DNA of 64,000 nt from Sternotherus odoratus (lineage: Eukaryota > Chordata > Testudines > Kinosternidae), in assembly GCA_032164245.1 (NCBI GenBank), contig JAVMKO010000002.1:181480920-181544919 (forward strand). Reading direction: 5' to 3'. Positions 22,890 through 34,340 of this stretch are shown here, one piece after another; within the stretch, counting starts at the first letter, position 1; every line of letters starts with the position of its first letter. Under the pieces are notes generated by a model, which was not told where the DNA came from, did no database searches, and saw only the letters and a list, made by a program, of their open reading frames with translations. The position numbers were made by a program, and so were the translations under genes.

Positions 22890-23520
22890 TCCAGGCAGGA
22901 GCCTCTCCAGAAACTCCTGCCTTGCCCCAGCCTTGTTTCCTACCAGGTACCTGAGAAGCTCCTCACAGTAGCCAGGCCTGTCTGCTTCTCCAGGCAGAGG
23001 AGAGACCCGCACGAGGAGCAGCCTCAGGATGCGCAGGTCTCTGCTCCTTGGATAGCCAAACAAAGGCTACTCCAGGCCAATCAAGACACCTGGGGCCAAT
23101 TAAGAAGGTTCTAGAAAGCAGCAGAAACAGCTAGCCTGATTGGGACACCTGAAGCCAATCAGGGGCTGGCTGAAACTACTTAAAAACCCTCCCATTTAGT
23201 CAGGTGGGTGTGGGTGGCAGGAGTTTGGGAGGCATTGGAGTGGAGGGAGTTTGGAAGGAGGCCCTGAGGTAAGGGTGAAGAGAAGTTGGAAGAAGCAGGG
23301 GACTGCTGTGGGGAAAGTAACCCAGGGAATTGTATGGTGTTTGGTGCCTAAAAGGTCAGCCATCTTATCTGATAGTATTAGGGTCCCTGGGCTGGAGCCT
23401 GGAGTAGAGGGTGGGCCCAGGTTCCCCCTTTTCTACCTCCCCTAACTAATCACAGTGAGCCTCTGAGACTAGCAGAAACCACCTGCAAGTGCAGTACCCA
23501 CAGGGAGAAGGCCAAAGCTT
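22890..23520 (+). mobile_element. LTR-like promoter unit (possibly Gypsy LTR)
   Basis: CCAAT-type boxes ('ggccaatcaa', 'gccaattaag', 'gccaatcagg') precede 'ctacttaaaaacc', a TATA-like box near 23180. G-rich leader sequence with 'gtaacccagggaattgta' and 'gggctggagcctggagtag' follows. Similar CCAAT/TATA layouts occur in the Gypsy LTRs at 51253 and, reversed, 26656. Clear TG...CA ends and a TSD were not found. Confidence 0.4.
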
Positions 23521-23530
23521 TGCCACAGTG

Positions 23531-23645
23531 TATAAATGCATCTTACTTCTGTTTCATTCTATGCATCCAATGAAGTGAGCTATAGCCCACGAAAGCTTAT
23601 GCTGAAATAAACTAGTTAGTCTCTAAGGTGTTACAAGTATTTCTA
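23531..23645 (+). mobile_element. Penelope-type tail with decayed hammerhead-like core
   Basis: 'ccaatgaagtgagc' at 23567-23580, 'tatagcccacgaaagc' at 23581-23596 and 'ttatgctgaaataaac' after it reproduce the common reptile repeat with a hammerhead layout. The order is a CUGANGA-like box, stem II (gtgagc/gcccac), GAAA, and a short stem III (gc-ttat-gc). Hammerhead ribozymes are known in Penelope-like elements. Here the box is CCAATGA and the base after GCT is G, so self-cleavage is not expected. Confidence 0.55.
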
Positions 23646-23892
23646 ACTTTCTATTCATACCACTATAGCTCAGCTCAAAGATGGCTATTGCATTTTTGTA
23701 ATGTAAATAATAGCCACTGGAGATGTGTAGACTGGGTTCTACCAGCTTTTGCTGGCAGAACCTAGGGAGTAAATAAAGCCCATAATTTATTTCATATATG
23801 TATCTGCTTCATAGCTGTACTACTCTTTCCACAACAGTCTTCAGTTTCTTTTGTACCTGCCAAACAGAGGGTAACATTACTGCCTCTAACAT

Positions 23893-24185
23893 GACATTAA
23901 GAACATAAGAATGTCCATATTGGGTCAGACAAATGGTCCACCTATCCCAGTATCCTGACTTCTGACAGTGGCCAACACCAGGTGCTTCAAAAGTAATGAA
24001 TAGAACAGGCAATCAAGTGATCCATCCCCTGTCATACACGCCTAGGTTCTGGCAAACAGACACCAGGCATACCCAGAGCATGGTGCTGCATCTCTGACCA
24101 ATAGCCATTTGATAGACCTATCCTCCATGAACCTATCCAATTATTTTTTGAATCCTGCTATAGTTTTGGTGTTCACAACATCTCT
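23893..24185 (-). mobile_element. CR1-type LINE 3' fragment
   Basis: 'taagaacataagaatgtcc', 'attgggtcagacaaatggtc', 'ctgacagtggccaacacca' and 'ttgaatcctgctatagttt' match the reverse complement of the turtle/bird CR1 3' region. It is truncated at the 5' side. Confidence 0.85.
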
Positions 24186-25133
24186 CCATTCTGAAAACTC
24201 TGAGCAAAAATTCAACAAAAAATAATGCTTAGGTATGTGTCTAGGATTTTTGTCTCACAGAATTTCATTTGTCACTGTTTTCCATGTCTGTTTTATTTTT
24301 CCATCCACAACATTTTCTGTCTGAACAATTCTCTTTCAGCAGTATGGGAAAGACCTACTTCAGCTGACTCCTGCTTCAAGTCAGTTGTTCCTGTGGAGTG
24401 TGTTACCAGAGGCACTTTCAAGGGCCTCAGTCCCCACTGCTCCAAAACCTATCAGATTTAAAAAAATGATGTTTAGTCACTACTGAACTGTACCAGATTT
24501 GAACCTGTTAGACAAGAAGGGAAAAAAGCTCAATATTACATTTTTACGCACCTGAGGCATCCTTCGGGTCCCCGGTGAAATGTATATTTTAGTATATTTA
24601 TCAGTGTAGGGAACGTTTAGGAGCATTTCTTCATAAGATTCAAAACTTGCTGCTAACAATTATTACAATTGTTGTTACAATGCATAAGGAAAAATGCTTA
24701 GAGACTTCTGGAGCTCTACTGAAGTTGAGCTGTGCAGCAAGTTATACCAGTTGAGATCTGGCCCCCTAGCAATCAAATATTTTAAAGAATACAATCTAAC
24801 ATTTTATTTTTAAAAGCTTGTAACTAAAGGCACATTTTGCCAAAAGATCGTTTTGTTTTGTAATCTTTCTTTAAAGGTCTGCAGTGAACCAATTTCATTT
24901 TCCTATAAATTCTTGTACTTTTTGTTTAAAAGTTTGTTGAAAGTCAGTGTTAGCTGCATAAAATTGTTTTTGGTCTTTAATTTAATGTGACTGCAGTTTG
25001 TATAGCCTTTCAATTTATAATACTAAAAGAAAACTATCACAAAACAATAAAATGACTTAATTAAATTCTGTAATTAAAAAGAGTTATATTTTAAATGATC
25101 TTAGTACTATAGCACAAATATCTCCATATTTAA

Positions 25134-25185
25134 GTTTACAGGTAACAATCAAATTAACAATTTACAGGTAACAATCAAATTAACA
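25134..25185. repeat. 26-bp tandem duplication
   Basis: 'acaggtaacaatcaaatt' with its flanking bases occurs twice back to back, with no mismatch seen. It looks like a recent slippage event in AT-rich DNA. Confidence 0.7.
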
Positions 25186-25629
25186 ATCAAAGGTGTAATT
25201 TGTATTTGGTTTTTTTGGAGAAGCAACTCTGAATGTCAGTTTGTGTACCAGAAAATATATTATGTAATAAAAAAATCACTAAGTTTGCATTATTATAATT
25301 ATTCCAATCTAAAATGCTCTTTCTTTCCTGTCACACATTAACAGTATAATATAATCACCGTCTTCCAACTTCTTCTTGTCTGATGCTCCGAGGGCCCTGT
25401 TTAACAAGAATTTCACTTACATGGGTGCTGGCAGCATGTGTCGTGAGGGGGCTTGGATAATTTGATTCCAACTGAACTTCAATTTAATTTGTTATAATTT
25501 AGATAGAGCCAGGACTGCACTAGTGCTTTCCAGATAAGTACAAAGACAAGGGGTCTTATTCTCCTATCTTACAAAGGGATAATGGAATAGAGAATGAGCA
25601 CAAGTTACTTACGCTAAAGTCTTTACGAT

Positions 25630-25740
25630 CTAAGGCCGCAATCCTGCAATAAACTCTATGTGGGCAAATCCCTGAGTCCACCCAGAGCCCTATTACCTTC
25701 ACTGGGATTCTGCACAGGTGTAGGGATCATCTCAGGATAG
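25630..25740. repeat. Ancient palindromic repeat remnant
   Basis: 'gcaatcctgcaat', 'gggcaaatccctgag', 'cactgggattctgcacag' and 'tgtagggatcatctcagga' fit an old amniote fold-back repeat whose two halves are roughly complementary. It is strongly decayed. Confidence 0.4.
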
Positions 25741-26055
25741 GAATCTAAGGGTATGACTCTGCAAAAACTACCAAGCATAGTGCTCACCACCAAAATTAAT
25801 TTAAAAGATGCCAGTGCTCTTCATAGTATGTCTTTGAGCCTCCAGGCCCAGAGTGGGCTCAATAGTGAGAGTGGAGGACCTTCTTACCCAACTCATGCTT
25901 GGATATCTGAAGGCTGTGTGTGGGCACAGCCTCCCAAAAGCCATGGATGGGTCTGTAGAACTAGTTTTTGAGGGAAAAACAATAGAACAAAACAGTGGAA
26001 TTTTACATGACACCTAATATAGCAAAAATTAGGCAATCTGAAAATTTAGGGTATA

Positions 26056-26560
26056 AATATGAGAATTGAAAAATGGGTAAGGAACTGTTTACACAGGAGA
26101 CTACAATGGGTTATACTGAAAGGTGAACTGTTAGGCAAGAAGGAAGTTACTAGTAGAGTTCCTCAAAGATTGGTTTTGGGACCGATCTTATTTAATACCT
26201 TCATTAATGACCTTGGCACAAAGTGGGAGTGTGCTAATAATTTGCAGATGATACAAACTTGGGAGGTAGTGCCAAAACAGAGGAGGACCGGTATATGCAG
26301 GAATAACATGCAAGAAGTTCTCGACCTTGAAAACTGGAGTAGAAGTGGGACAAAATGTAACAGTGCAAAGTCCTGCACTTAGGGAATAACAAGAGTTTTT
26401 GCTATAAGCTGGGAACTTAGGAGTTGCAAGTTACAGAGGACAAGAAAGACCTGGATATACTAGTTGATCGCAAGATGACCATGATACATCAATATGATGC
26501 AGGTATGAAAAAGGCTAATGCAATCCTGAGATGCATTAGGTGAGGTATTTCCAGTAGAGA
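26056..26560 (+). pseudogene. CR1-like LINE reverse transcriptase fragment
   Basis: Translation gives 'VPQRLVLGPILFNTFINDL', which is reverse transcriptase motif B of CR1-type LINEs (usually VPQGSVLGP). In other frames 'LQMIQTWE' stands where FADDTKL belongs, and near 26450 'DLDILVDRKMT' followed by 'MKKANAILRCIR' appears. Several frameshifts and stops separate these pieces, so the copy is old and dead. The glycine of PQG is replaced by arginine and the FADD box is lost. Confidence 0.8.
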
Positions 26561-26655
26561 TAGTGTTACACACTGCAAAACTGAAATCACTCATACCTAG
26601 GTTTAAGTGTTAGTCCTGATTTGGGACAGTGTCTGTGATGCAAAAGACTAACTAA

Positions 26656-27149
26656 TGTGGCAAGGTGGCTCCTTTGCTCCCCCTGGTTCAAGTCCTCTGG
26701 GGTGCTGGTGCGGCCCTGGCACCCTGACCAGACTGCACCAGACCCAGTTTTTCCTGCTGCTCCTTAGCAGCTCGCTCCCTCTCTTTCTCTCTCAGGGTCA
26801 GGCTCCTGCAGGCTAGGGAAGCTAGGTTCCCCCTGGAAGGGACCCTTAGTTCTCTCCTCCCGCTTGCCAGCAGCCTCTCCGTCCCTGCTTCTTCCAACTC
26901 GCTCCTCACACTCCTCTGCTTCCACCAAACTCACTCCTCTAACACCTACTGCCTCCAAACCCACTCCTCAACTCCCACAAGCCTCTCTGGGGAGGAGTCC
27001 CTTTTCAAGGGCTCTGGCAGCCTCCTTAATTGGCCTCAGCTGGCCCTGCTTCTGGCTGTGGCAGCCCTGCTCAGCTGGACCCAGTTCCCTTGTGGTAACC
27101 CTTCTAATTACAGGCCTTACTGGCAGCTGTCTGCCCTGGGTCTGCCACA
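26656..27149 (-). mobile_element. Solo LTR, probably Gypsy, 4-bp TSD
   Basis: The ends are TGTGGCA and TGCCACA, a perfect 7-bp inverted pair. CTAA flanks it at 26652-26655 and 27150-27153. Length is 494 bp. On the minus strand, 'ggccaattaaggaggctgcc' recalls the CCAAT region of the Gypsy LTR at 51253, which suggests minus orientation. That LTR also begins TGTGGCA and also has a 4-bp TSD. Confidence 0.75.
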
Positions 27150-27153
27150 CTAA

Positions 27154-28346
27154 TGTGTACCAGCAGTGAAGCTTCCTCACTAGCAGCTGAAATCACTAAC
27201 ACCTGTGTAAAGTGTGACCAGAAGATATCCTGGTGATTGGTGATCAGCTGTCAGCATGGCTGTTGGAGAGGATGGGAGTTGAGCCCCGCAAAGAGATGTG
27301 GTGATCTGCCAGCAGGGAGGCTGGTGGAGAGGGGTGGCAAGCAAGTGCCTGGGCAACAGAGTGAGTAAGGTGCCTTCTTTCTCCCTCCTTCACACCCAGA
27401 GTAGGAAACTCTGCAGATACACCTCTGAACTCTGGGTCTGCACTGACCAAGGACAACAACTGTGAGTGGGTTGCGTAGAAGGGATGGGCATGTTAAAGGG
27501 ATTTTTGGTTGCTGGATGTAAGACCCTGAGGGAAAAGGACACTGCCCAATTTATGTGGGGATGGATCTTTTGCTCATGGTTTATGTTTATGATCTCTGTT
27601 TGAGGTGCTTTCCCAAATCAATGCTGAGTTACTTCCCTCCTTTTATTAAAAGTGGTTGGGTTTTTTTGCTACACTCAGATTTTGTTTTTGAAAGAGGGAA
27701 AATATTGGCTCTTAGAGGCACTCAGGCGGTGATGTGTTTATTGTCCCAGGCCACGGGATGGGGCTCGAGCTGGTTTTGTGTTGTATTATTGAAAAGGAAC
27801 CTCTAGATACTGAACCTGTCCCCTGCTGATGCCAACTCTGACTAGAAGAAAGGTTAAATTCAGATTTGTAAACACTTCATCGTCCCTCTGCTTTGCCCTT
27901 ATATTTATTGTTTTGCTGACATTTTAAATATATTTTCCTATGGTTGTGAATAATGAGAAACTAATGCTGCTAACAAGAAATTTGTAGCTTCTGAGATGTG
28001 GTGTTGGTAATGACTCTTCTGCATTAGAAGTCTTGTGTGATAGAAGACTAACCCTTGTTAGAAGTATTATTGGGGAGAGCAGATCCTGCTGTTGGAAATC
28101 ACTATGTGCACTTATTTACTTTGGTCACATCAGACAGAGATAAATTTAGTGGTTATTTCTATCAAGGAAGGGATGATGGTGGATCATCATAGCAGGTGAC
28201 TACAAGTTAAGGGAAGATAGTGTGTGGCAAATCACTTTGAGATCAGCTGCTGAGTGTTTGAAACTAGTGATGAGTCGAGAAGGCTCCTAAAAATTCTGCT
28301 ATGATGTAACCAAAATTCAGTTATCTTTTGAAAGATAAGAAAATTA
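27154..28346. other. Non-coding stretch
   Basis: No recognisable gene. Sequence at 27200-27800, with 'gaccagaagatatcctggtgattggtgatcagctg' split over two segments, looks like an old retroelement leader, but no ends were found. Confidence 0.35.
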
Positions 28347-28653
28347 CAGTAGCACCTGAGTCACCAACATCAAAGTTATGAACTTACCAGTCAACCACAC
28401 ACCTCATTTAGAAATGGAAGTATACAATCAGGCAGCAGTAGAGATTAAAAAAAAAAGGGGGGAAATACAGTAGTGTTAAATATAAACTACTTAAAAAAAA
28501 AGAAAAGTAGCATTTTTCTTCTGCATAGTAAAGTTCCAATGTTCAGTTGTAAACTTCCGAAAGAACAACCATAATGTTTTGTTCAATTACAAACATTTCA
28601 GGGTTACAAACAACCTCCATTCCCAAGGTGTTGGTAACATTGAGGTTCTTCTG
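28347..28653 (-). mobile_element. Tigger-like (TcMar) MITE
   Basis: The left end is CAGTAGCACCTGAGT after a TA. The right end is 'aacattgaggttcttctg', the inverse of the left. Internal 'agtcaaccacac' and 'aaccataatgttttgttc' are shared, inverted, with the copy at 54708-55002. The downstream TA is lost. Non-coding. Confidence 0.75.
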
Positions 28654-29047
28654 CCAGCGCTTAAATTATATTTTTCCAAATATTAGATTTTTCTCTTTCA
28701 AATAGTTTTGTGAAGAATTGTCACGATAAATATAATTTGTTTATTAGTAGGCATGACTTTTAGGGTCTGCATCTGTGTACTTTTTCAAAGCTTGGAAATT
28801 ATTTTGGCTTCCATCTAATGTTCTCTAGATTTTCTCACCTAGGAATAGGTTTTTGCCTTTCTACTGTACAGCCCAGTCTGGTGTATCCTACAGAGACTCT
28901 CCAGCTTATGCATGACTCTGATTAACAGACACGCTCAAGATTATGTATGGGCAACAAATGACGAAAAAATTGATTTCATTGTTCTAGGAACAACTGGAAC
29001 TTCTCCATATCTGACATAGTCATAAGTATGAAGTGCCTTAGACTTAC
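28654..29047. other. AT-rich non-coding stretch
   Basis: Nothing recognisable. Confidence 0.5.
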
Positions 29048-29800
29048 TGTTTTACCTGCAAGGGGTTAACCTGAACAGGAGAGGTGGTGACGTCAAGCTA
29101 GCATTCCTATGGGAAGGGGAGTTTTTTAGTTTCACTTTGGTCTCGGCACTCAGCCGTCTGCATCTCTTCGCTTCTCTCCCGGCTCTGGGAGCATGTAATC
29201 TCCTTCCTATTCATCTCTTTGAATAAATTCTAAATTAGAGTAACAGTAAGTAGAATTGTTGATTGTATAAACTTGTAACTGATCTGTGGTGTCCTTAATC
29301 TCGTCAGGGGGAGAAATCTCAAGAGAGGGGTTAAGGCTAGAAGATTAAGTATCTGTGAAGTCTGTATAAGTTGTATGCTTTTTTTTTTCTTTAATAAACT
29401 TTTTTTTTGTTATAAGAATTGTCTGGTAATTCTAGTGAAGGGATCCTAGCTTTGGATTGGGCAGCTCATGGTTAGTGAGGGTCTGTGTGCTTGAATCTCT
29501 CTCCTAGGTAGCAATGAGGAGCGGGGTGGAGCGGAGTCTCTGTGTTCTCAATCTCACAGGTAGGGAGTGGGGGTGTTACTCATCGGGGGTTTCAATGTGC
29601 CCCACTCCATGGTTTTGGAATAATCACATTGATGGTGGCAGCGGGTCTCAATCCCCAACTGGAGGAGTTTGGGTTTTGGGGGAAAAGATTTAACTTAGGC
29701 TGGGAAAGTAGCTTAAAGTTATTTGGTCTTGCATATAAGAGACCCCCACACTTTTACCCTAGAGTTTAGAGTGGGGGAAGGGTACTCTCTTACAGACATC
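29048..29800 (+). mobile_element. LTR plus leader of a truncated retroelement
   Basis: A U3-like region starting TGTTTTACC, poly(A) signals 'aataaa' near 29222 and 29393, a GT-rich U5 and a TG...CA-style end 'aatcaca' near 29632 precede 'tggtggcagcgggtc' at 29633-29647. That last motif resembles a primer-binding site. About 150 bp of leader follow and then it stops; no gag is present. No TSD was found, so boundaries are tentative. Confidence 0.5.
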
Positions 29801-30431
29801 TTAATTCCTCCTGTTAAAAACATGTTGATTGCCTTAAGTCTCTAGCTTTGAAATGGTTAGAAGTATGTTTTTGTAGGGAAATTTTTTTGACTGATCCTAT
29901 CAAATGTGTGTGTACTTTGATTTTTCAAGAGTTCAGATAGGTGATTGTTTTAGTAGCTGCAATTTCATCTTTTCAATAGAAAAATAACACTTAAAACATT
30001 AAGATTGACGTTAAACATGGTAGAAACTTGCAGTTATGTGATTCATAATGGGGAGGCTTGAGAAAAAGACACTAAACAGGAAGGCAAGAGGGGAGAAAAA
30101 CAATTTCAGGAACTGAGAAACATAAGTGAAAGATCAAATGGGCCTGGACATAAAAGAGAAATGCTACTAATGAAGGGAGAAGAACTGAGCAACAGACAAC
30201 AGAAGGCATGGAAGTGTATGTGTACAGGAGAATAGTAGGAAAAAATAAAAATGAGGGTCTGATTTTCAGAAGAGTTGTACACCATGGCAAATCAAGCCCA
30301 AGCCCTAATTGACTGTTTCATCACAAAACCTTGACAAAATCATTGTGTAGATTTATGAATTCAGTTATTTAAATGATATCAACATACACAGCACTAACTT
30401 TACTCAGAGTAAAAGAAGAGGCTAGCCTAAC
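29801..30431. other. AT-rich non-coding stretch
   Basis: No genes or element ends recognised. Confidence 0.5.
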
Positions 30432-30821
30432 CAGGGCTGGCGACAGAAATTTGGGGGCCCCCTACTCTGATCATTTGGGGGCTACCCCCAGCCCAGCTGG
30501 CACTTCTCCCCCCCCCCCCAGCTGACAGCGGCTGGTGGCAGCGCGAGCCCGGGAGTGGCGCGAGCCACCCTTGCTGCTCCCCCCCCCCCACGCACACTTT
30601 CACCCCCGGACTGCGCTGCTGCCGCCGGCCGGGCTCACTGCTCCTGCCGGGGACACGTGCGCTCGTCCGGAGGAGAGCCGCGCCGCCTCCCCGCCCCTTC
30701 CCCGCTCTCCAGGCCCGGCAACAAGGGGGGATGACTACAGGTACTGCTGTGTACCAGGGCCCCCCTAAAGTCCAGGGCCCGGTACAGCTTTACCCGTAGT
30801 ACCCCCCTGTCGCCGACCCTG
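30432..30821. mobile_element. hAT MITE, GC-rich interior
   Basis: The ends are CAGGGCTGGCGACAG and 'ctgtcgccgaccctg', inverted with two differences. A perfect 8-bp TSD, AGCCTAAC, lies at 30424-30431 and 30822-30829. The 390-bp interior is CpG-rich ('gctgccgccggccgggctc') against AT-rich flanks. Non-autonomous. Confidence 0.9.
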
Positions 30822-30829
30822 AGCCTAAC

Positions 30830-31152
30830 TAAAGTGTTAAATGGAATTGACAAGCATGACTAAAAAGATCCTTTTCTCTCAAAAGAAAGCAATTCAGATT
30901 GAATAAATATTGCTGTACAATTCACTGGATTAATTTAGCTTTTCTTCTCTGTAATGGTATGGCTTTACACTAGACACTTGCATAATAGGAAATTGTGCTT
31001 CAAGTAAGATCAATGTAACAGTATCACTACTATAAATAAATACATACACTCTACACATACACTTCATTTAAACTTGTAGTTGTAGATATCATGGATCCTT
31101 GGTCAAGTATTGCACTCTGTATGGTCACTGAAGGACATAAATGAAGTCCTAA
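30830..31152. other. AT-rich non-coding stretch
   Basis: Nothing recognisable. Confidence 0.5.
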
Positions 31153-31720
31153 TGTGAGGGACAAAAATCTGGGGTACTTAAGTATCCTGTGGCAATTAAA
31201 CTGTTAAATGTTTCACTGAGAACTTTGGACAGCCCTGGGGCTCTGAACAGACGGAGCGGTTTGTTTTGAAGACCTTGAGAAGGAATGATCAACATTTTCT
31301 TGCAGTCATCTGGCGCCAAGACTGTACCAATTCTTTCTTTCTCTTCTGTTTCCCCTATGTCCGGGATTTTTTGACCTAGCTGATAATACCTAATTCATAA
31401 CTATCTAACAATTAGGTATTGTCTAAAGTTATAATAAGTGTTGGTTAAGCATAACCAAGAGGGAAAAGGGCGGTGATGGCTTTTTCCCTCCTCCCATCTT
31501 GGCTCAGACTAACCTGTGACGCGACGGAACTGCTTATAAAAAACCTATCCAGTGTAAGAGAGCTAGCTGGTTCGGGGGGGGGGGGGGGTGGTTAAACTGG
31601 CCACTCTCTATTGATGTGTGCACCTGTCAATAAAGAGTTTGTTTGGACTTTGCTGGTTGTTGCCTGTCTCTCTGCGGTCAGACAACGAACCTTTGCCGGT
31701 CGGGGTCTGAGTCCCTGACA
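31153..31720 (+). mobile_element. Solo LTR, ERV1-like, 4-bp TSD
   Basis: The ends are TGTGAGGGAC and GTCCCTGACA, a 10-bp inverted pair with one mismatch. A perfect TSD, CTAA, lies at 31149-31152 and 31721-31724. A TATA box 'cttataaaaaac' near 31533, a poly(A) signal 'caataaag' near 31628 and a GT-rich U5 follow in retroviral order. A G-run lies at 31575-31588. A 4-bp TSD and this layout suggest a class I endogenous retrovirus. No internal genes remain. Confidence 0.88.
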
Positions 31721-31724
31721 CTAA

Positions 31725-31994
31725 CATTTCAAGCAACTGAGAAGTCTGTAAGGCTTAAACTGTTTTAGGAAAATATTTATACTTAATCTTGCTCCTGCCC
31801 TAGGAATAGAATTGTTTCTGTCTTCATGCAACTGATCTTATTGTGTACATTTACATAGGGATAAAAAACTCATGGCTGGCGCTGGTCAGCTGACTCATGT
31901 TCCGGGCTGAAAAAGTGCATGACTAGTCCCATTGAGCATTAATGGTGTGACCCTCATTATGGATAATTTACCTAATGAGGTAACTTTTGAACCC
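31725..31994. other. Short spacer between two solo LTRs
   Basis: Nothing recognisable. Confidence 0.4.
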
Positions 31995-32549
31995 TGTCAG
32001 GGTTCGAGCCCCCGGGCGGGGGCAGCGCGGCCTAGCGGACGGAGTCTATGGTCACCGCCCCCGGGCGGGGGCAGCGCAGCCTAAGTCTATGGTCGCCCCT
32101 CTGCTGGGGCAGTGCGGCCTATCCACCCACTCAGCGGGGAGGTCCCACCGCAACACACTGAGTGTTTTCAGGTGGGTTGTACCACTCTCTCTCTATCCCG
32201 GGGTCAGTTCCTACCAGCTCCAGAAGCGGGGTCCTCCGGTGGTGGCTGGGTCCACGGCTTCCTCCCCGTGGTCGTAGTCTCCGGCCCCCAGTCGGCAACG
32301 AACTCAGAGGCAGGGTCCTGCCGCGGCTCCGGCTCCGGATGGGGTTGGGGTTGGGGTTGGTCCCTCGGGAGAGCTCCCCAGGCACATCCTCCTCCTCCTC
32401 CAGCTGCCAGCCAGACTGAGCTGTGCTCCCTCCCTTTATACAGCCTGAGCACTTGGAGCATGCCCAGTGCAGTGGGGGCGGGACTTCCGCTGCTAGAACT
32501 TCCGGCCAGGGGCAGCCCTGGCCCTGCGGGGCCGGTCCGCCCCGTCACA
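31995..32549 (-). mobile_element. Solo LTR, inverted, with telomere-like G-repeats
   Basis: On the plus strand it starts TGTCAGGG and ends CCCCGTCACA. A perfect 5-bp TSD, AACCC, lies at 31990-31994 and 32550-32554. On the minus strand a TATA-like 'tgtataaa' near 32440 sets the orientation. Tandem 'cccgggcgggggcagcgc' copies lie at its minus-strand 3' side (32010-32080). 'ggggttggggttggggttgg' at 32341-32360 is a G4-capable telomere-like tract. No internal genes. Confidence 0.85.
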
Positions 32550-32769
32550 AACCCCTTTAACTAAAATGTGAAGTCTCATGAACTTCCTCCTAAAAATAAA
32601 TATTTCCAGGGATTTTCTCATTTATCTGAATATAAATTATAAAAGCAGTGACCTTGGAAATATAAAATTTGTTTTTATGACATGCTTATTACACACTATA
32701 TTATTACTAGCATAAGTGCCCGGCGTTGCTCGGGTCAGTCGGAGGTGGGGAGGGGGCAGACAGTTGACA

Positions 32770-33775
32770 CCCCCTGACCAACCCCAACACCCAGCCTTCA
32801 CCCACCCTGACACCTTCCCACCCCCCCGACCAACCCCAAGACCCCCCGGCTCACTTACCCCCCGACCAAACCCGACAACCCCACCTGACCCCCCAAAACA
32901 AACCCAACACCCCCACCTCACCCCCCGACCAAACCCGACACCCCGACCTCACCCCCTGAGCAAACCCGACAACCCCACCTCACCCCCCGACCGAACAGTG
33001 TATTTAATAATCTGTGTGCTACACAGTGCACCGTGAGCCGGGGGGGGGGGGTGTCGGGTTTGGTCGGGGGGTCAGGTGGGGGTGTTGGGTTTGCTTGGGG
33101 GGGTGAGGTGGGGGTGTCGGGTTTGGTCGGGGGGTAAGTGAGCCGGGGGGTGTAGGGTTTGGTCTGGGGGGGTGGGAAGGTGTTGGGGTGGGTGAGGGGT
33201 GAGTGTTGGGGTTGGTCAGGGGGTGTTGCGGTTGGTGGGGGGTGAGGTGGGGGTGTCGGGTTTGCTTGGGGGGGTGAGGTGGGAGTGTCGGGTTCGGTCG
33301 GGGGGGTAAGTGAGCCAGGGGGTGTCGGGTTTGGTCTGGGGGGGTGGGAAGGTGTTGGGGTGGGTGAGGGGTGAGGGGTGGGTGTTGGGGTTGGTCAGGG
33401 GGTGTTGCGGTTGGTGGGGGGGTGAGGTGGCGGTGTCGGGTTTGGTCGGGGGGTAAGTGAGCCGGGGGGGGTGTCGGGTTTGGTCTGGGCACCCACCCCA
33501 ACACCTTCCCCCCCCAGACCAAACCCAACACCCACACCACACCCCTCACCCCCCCGACACCTTCCCACACCCCCAGACCAACCCCGACACCCCCCCGGCT
33601 CACTTACCCCCCGACCAAACCCGACACCCCCACCTCACCCCCCCAAGCAAACCCAACACCCCCACCTCACCCCCCCCACCAACCGCAACACCCCCTGACC
33701 AACCCCAACACCCCCACCTCACCCCCCGACCGAACCCGACACCCCCACCTCACTTACCGTCCCACCAAACCCAAC
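32770..33775. repeat. Strand-switching C/G satellite inside Helitron
   Basis: Units built on 'ccgaccaaacccgacaccc' run C-rich on the plus strand to about 33015. They flip to 'gggtttggtcggggggt' between about 33040 and 33485, then flip back until 33775. The result is two long inverted-repeat pairs. Long open frames here are translations of the satellite. Confidence 0.8.
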
Positions 33776-33889
33776 TCAGATCCGTCGCAGGGGGGGAGGG
33801 GGCCCAGAGCTGAGGGATTCCGGGGACCTTTGCAGGTGGGGGGGGCACAGAGCTGATGGAGTCCGGGGTTGAGGTGGGAGGGGCAGAGA

Positions 33890-34340
33890 ACTGAGGGCTC
33901 TCCGGGGTTCCGTTGGGAGGGGGGAGGGGCAGAGAACTGAGGGATCTCCGGGGTTCCGTTGGGAGGGGGGAGGGGCAGAGAACTGAGGGATCTCCGGGGT
34001 TCCATTGGGAGGGGGGAGGGGCAGAGAATGGAGGGATCTCCGGGGTTCCGTTGGGAGGGGGGAGGGGCAGAGAACTGAGGGATCTCCGGGGTTCCGTTGG
34101 GAGGGGGGAGGGGCAGAGAACTGAGGGATCTCCGGGGTTCCGTTGGGAGGGGGGAGGGGCAGAGAATGGAGGGATCTCCGGGGTTCCGTTGGGAGGGGGG
34201 AGGGGCAGAGAACTGAGGGATCTCCGGGGTTCCGTTGGGAGGGGGGAGGGGCAGAGAATGGAGGGATCTCCGGGGTTCCGTTGGGAGGGGGGAGGGGCAG
34301 AGAACTGAGGGATCTCCGGGGTTCCGTTGGAGGAGGGAGG
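33890..34340. repeat. 46-bp minisatellite inside Helitron
   Basis: 'gggatctccggggttcc' recurs at 33941, 33987 and 34033 and on to about 34313, an exact 46-bp step. About ten copies are present. Two variants ('gagaactga' and 'gagaatgga') are interspersed. Confidence 0.9.

Larger units (their letters stand above)
24186..26055. other. AT-rich non-coding stretch
   Basis: No gene recognised. It holds a 26-bp tandem duplication at 25134-25185 and an ancient palindromic repeat at 25630-25740, listed separately. Confidence 0.5.

Noticed and set aside
22044..23063. 339-codon minus-strand open frame
   Set aside because: Low-complexity His/Pro/Thr-rich translation of GT-rich DNA in the LINE leader region, with no recognisable motif.
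33890..34340. CRISPR-like regular repeat
   Set aside because: A 46-bp head-to-tail minisatellite without unique spacers, in vertebrate DNA.
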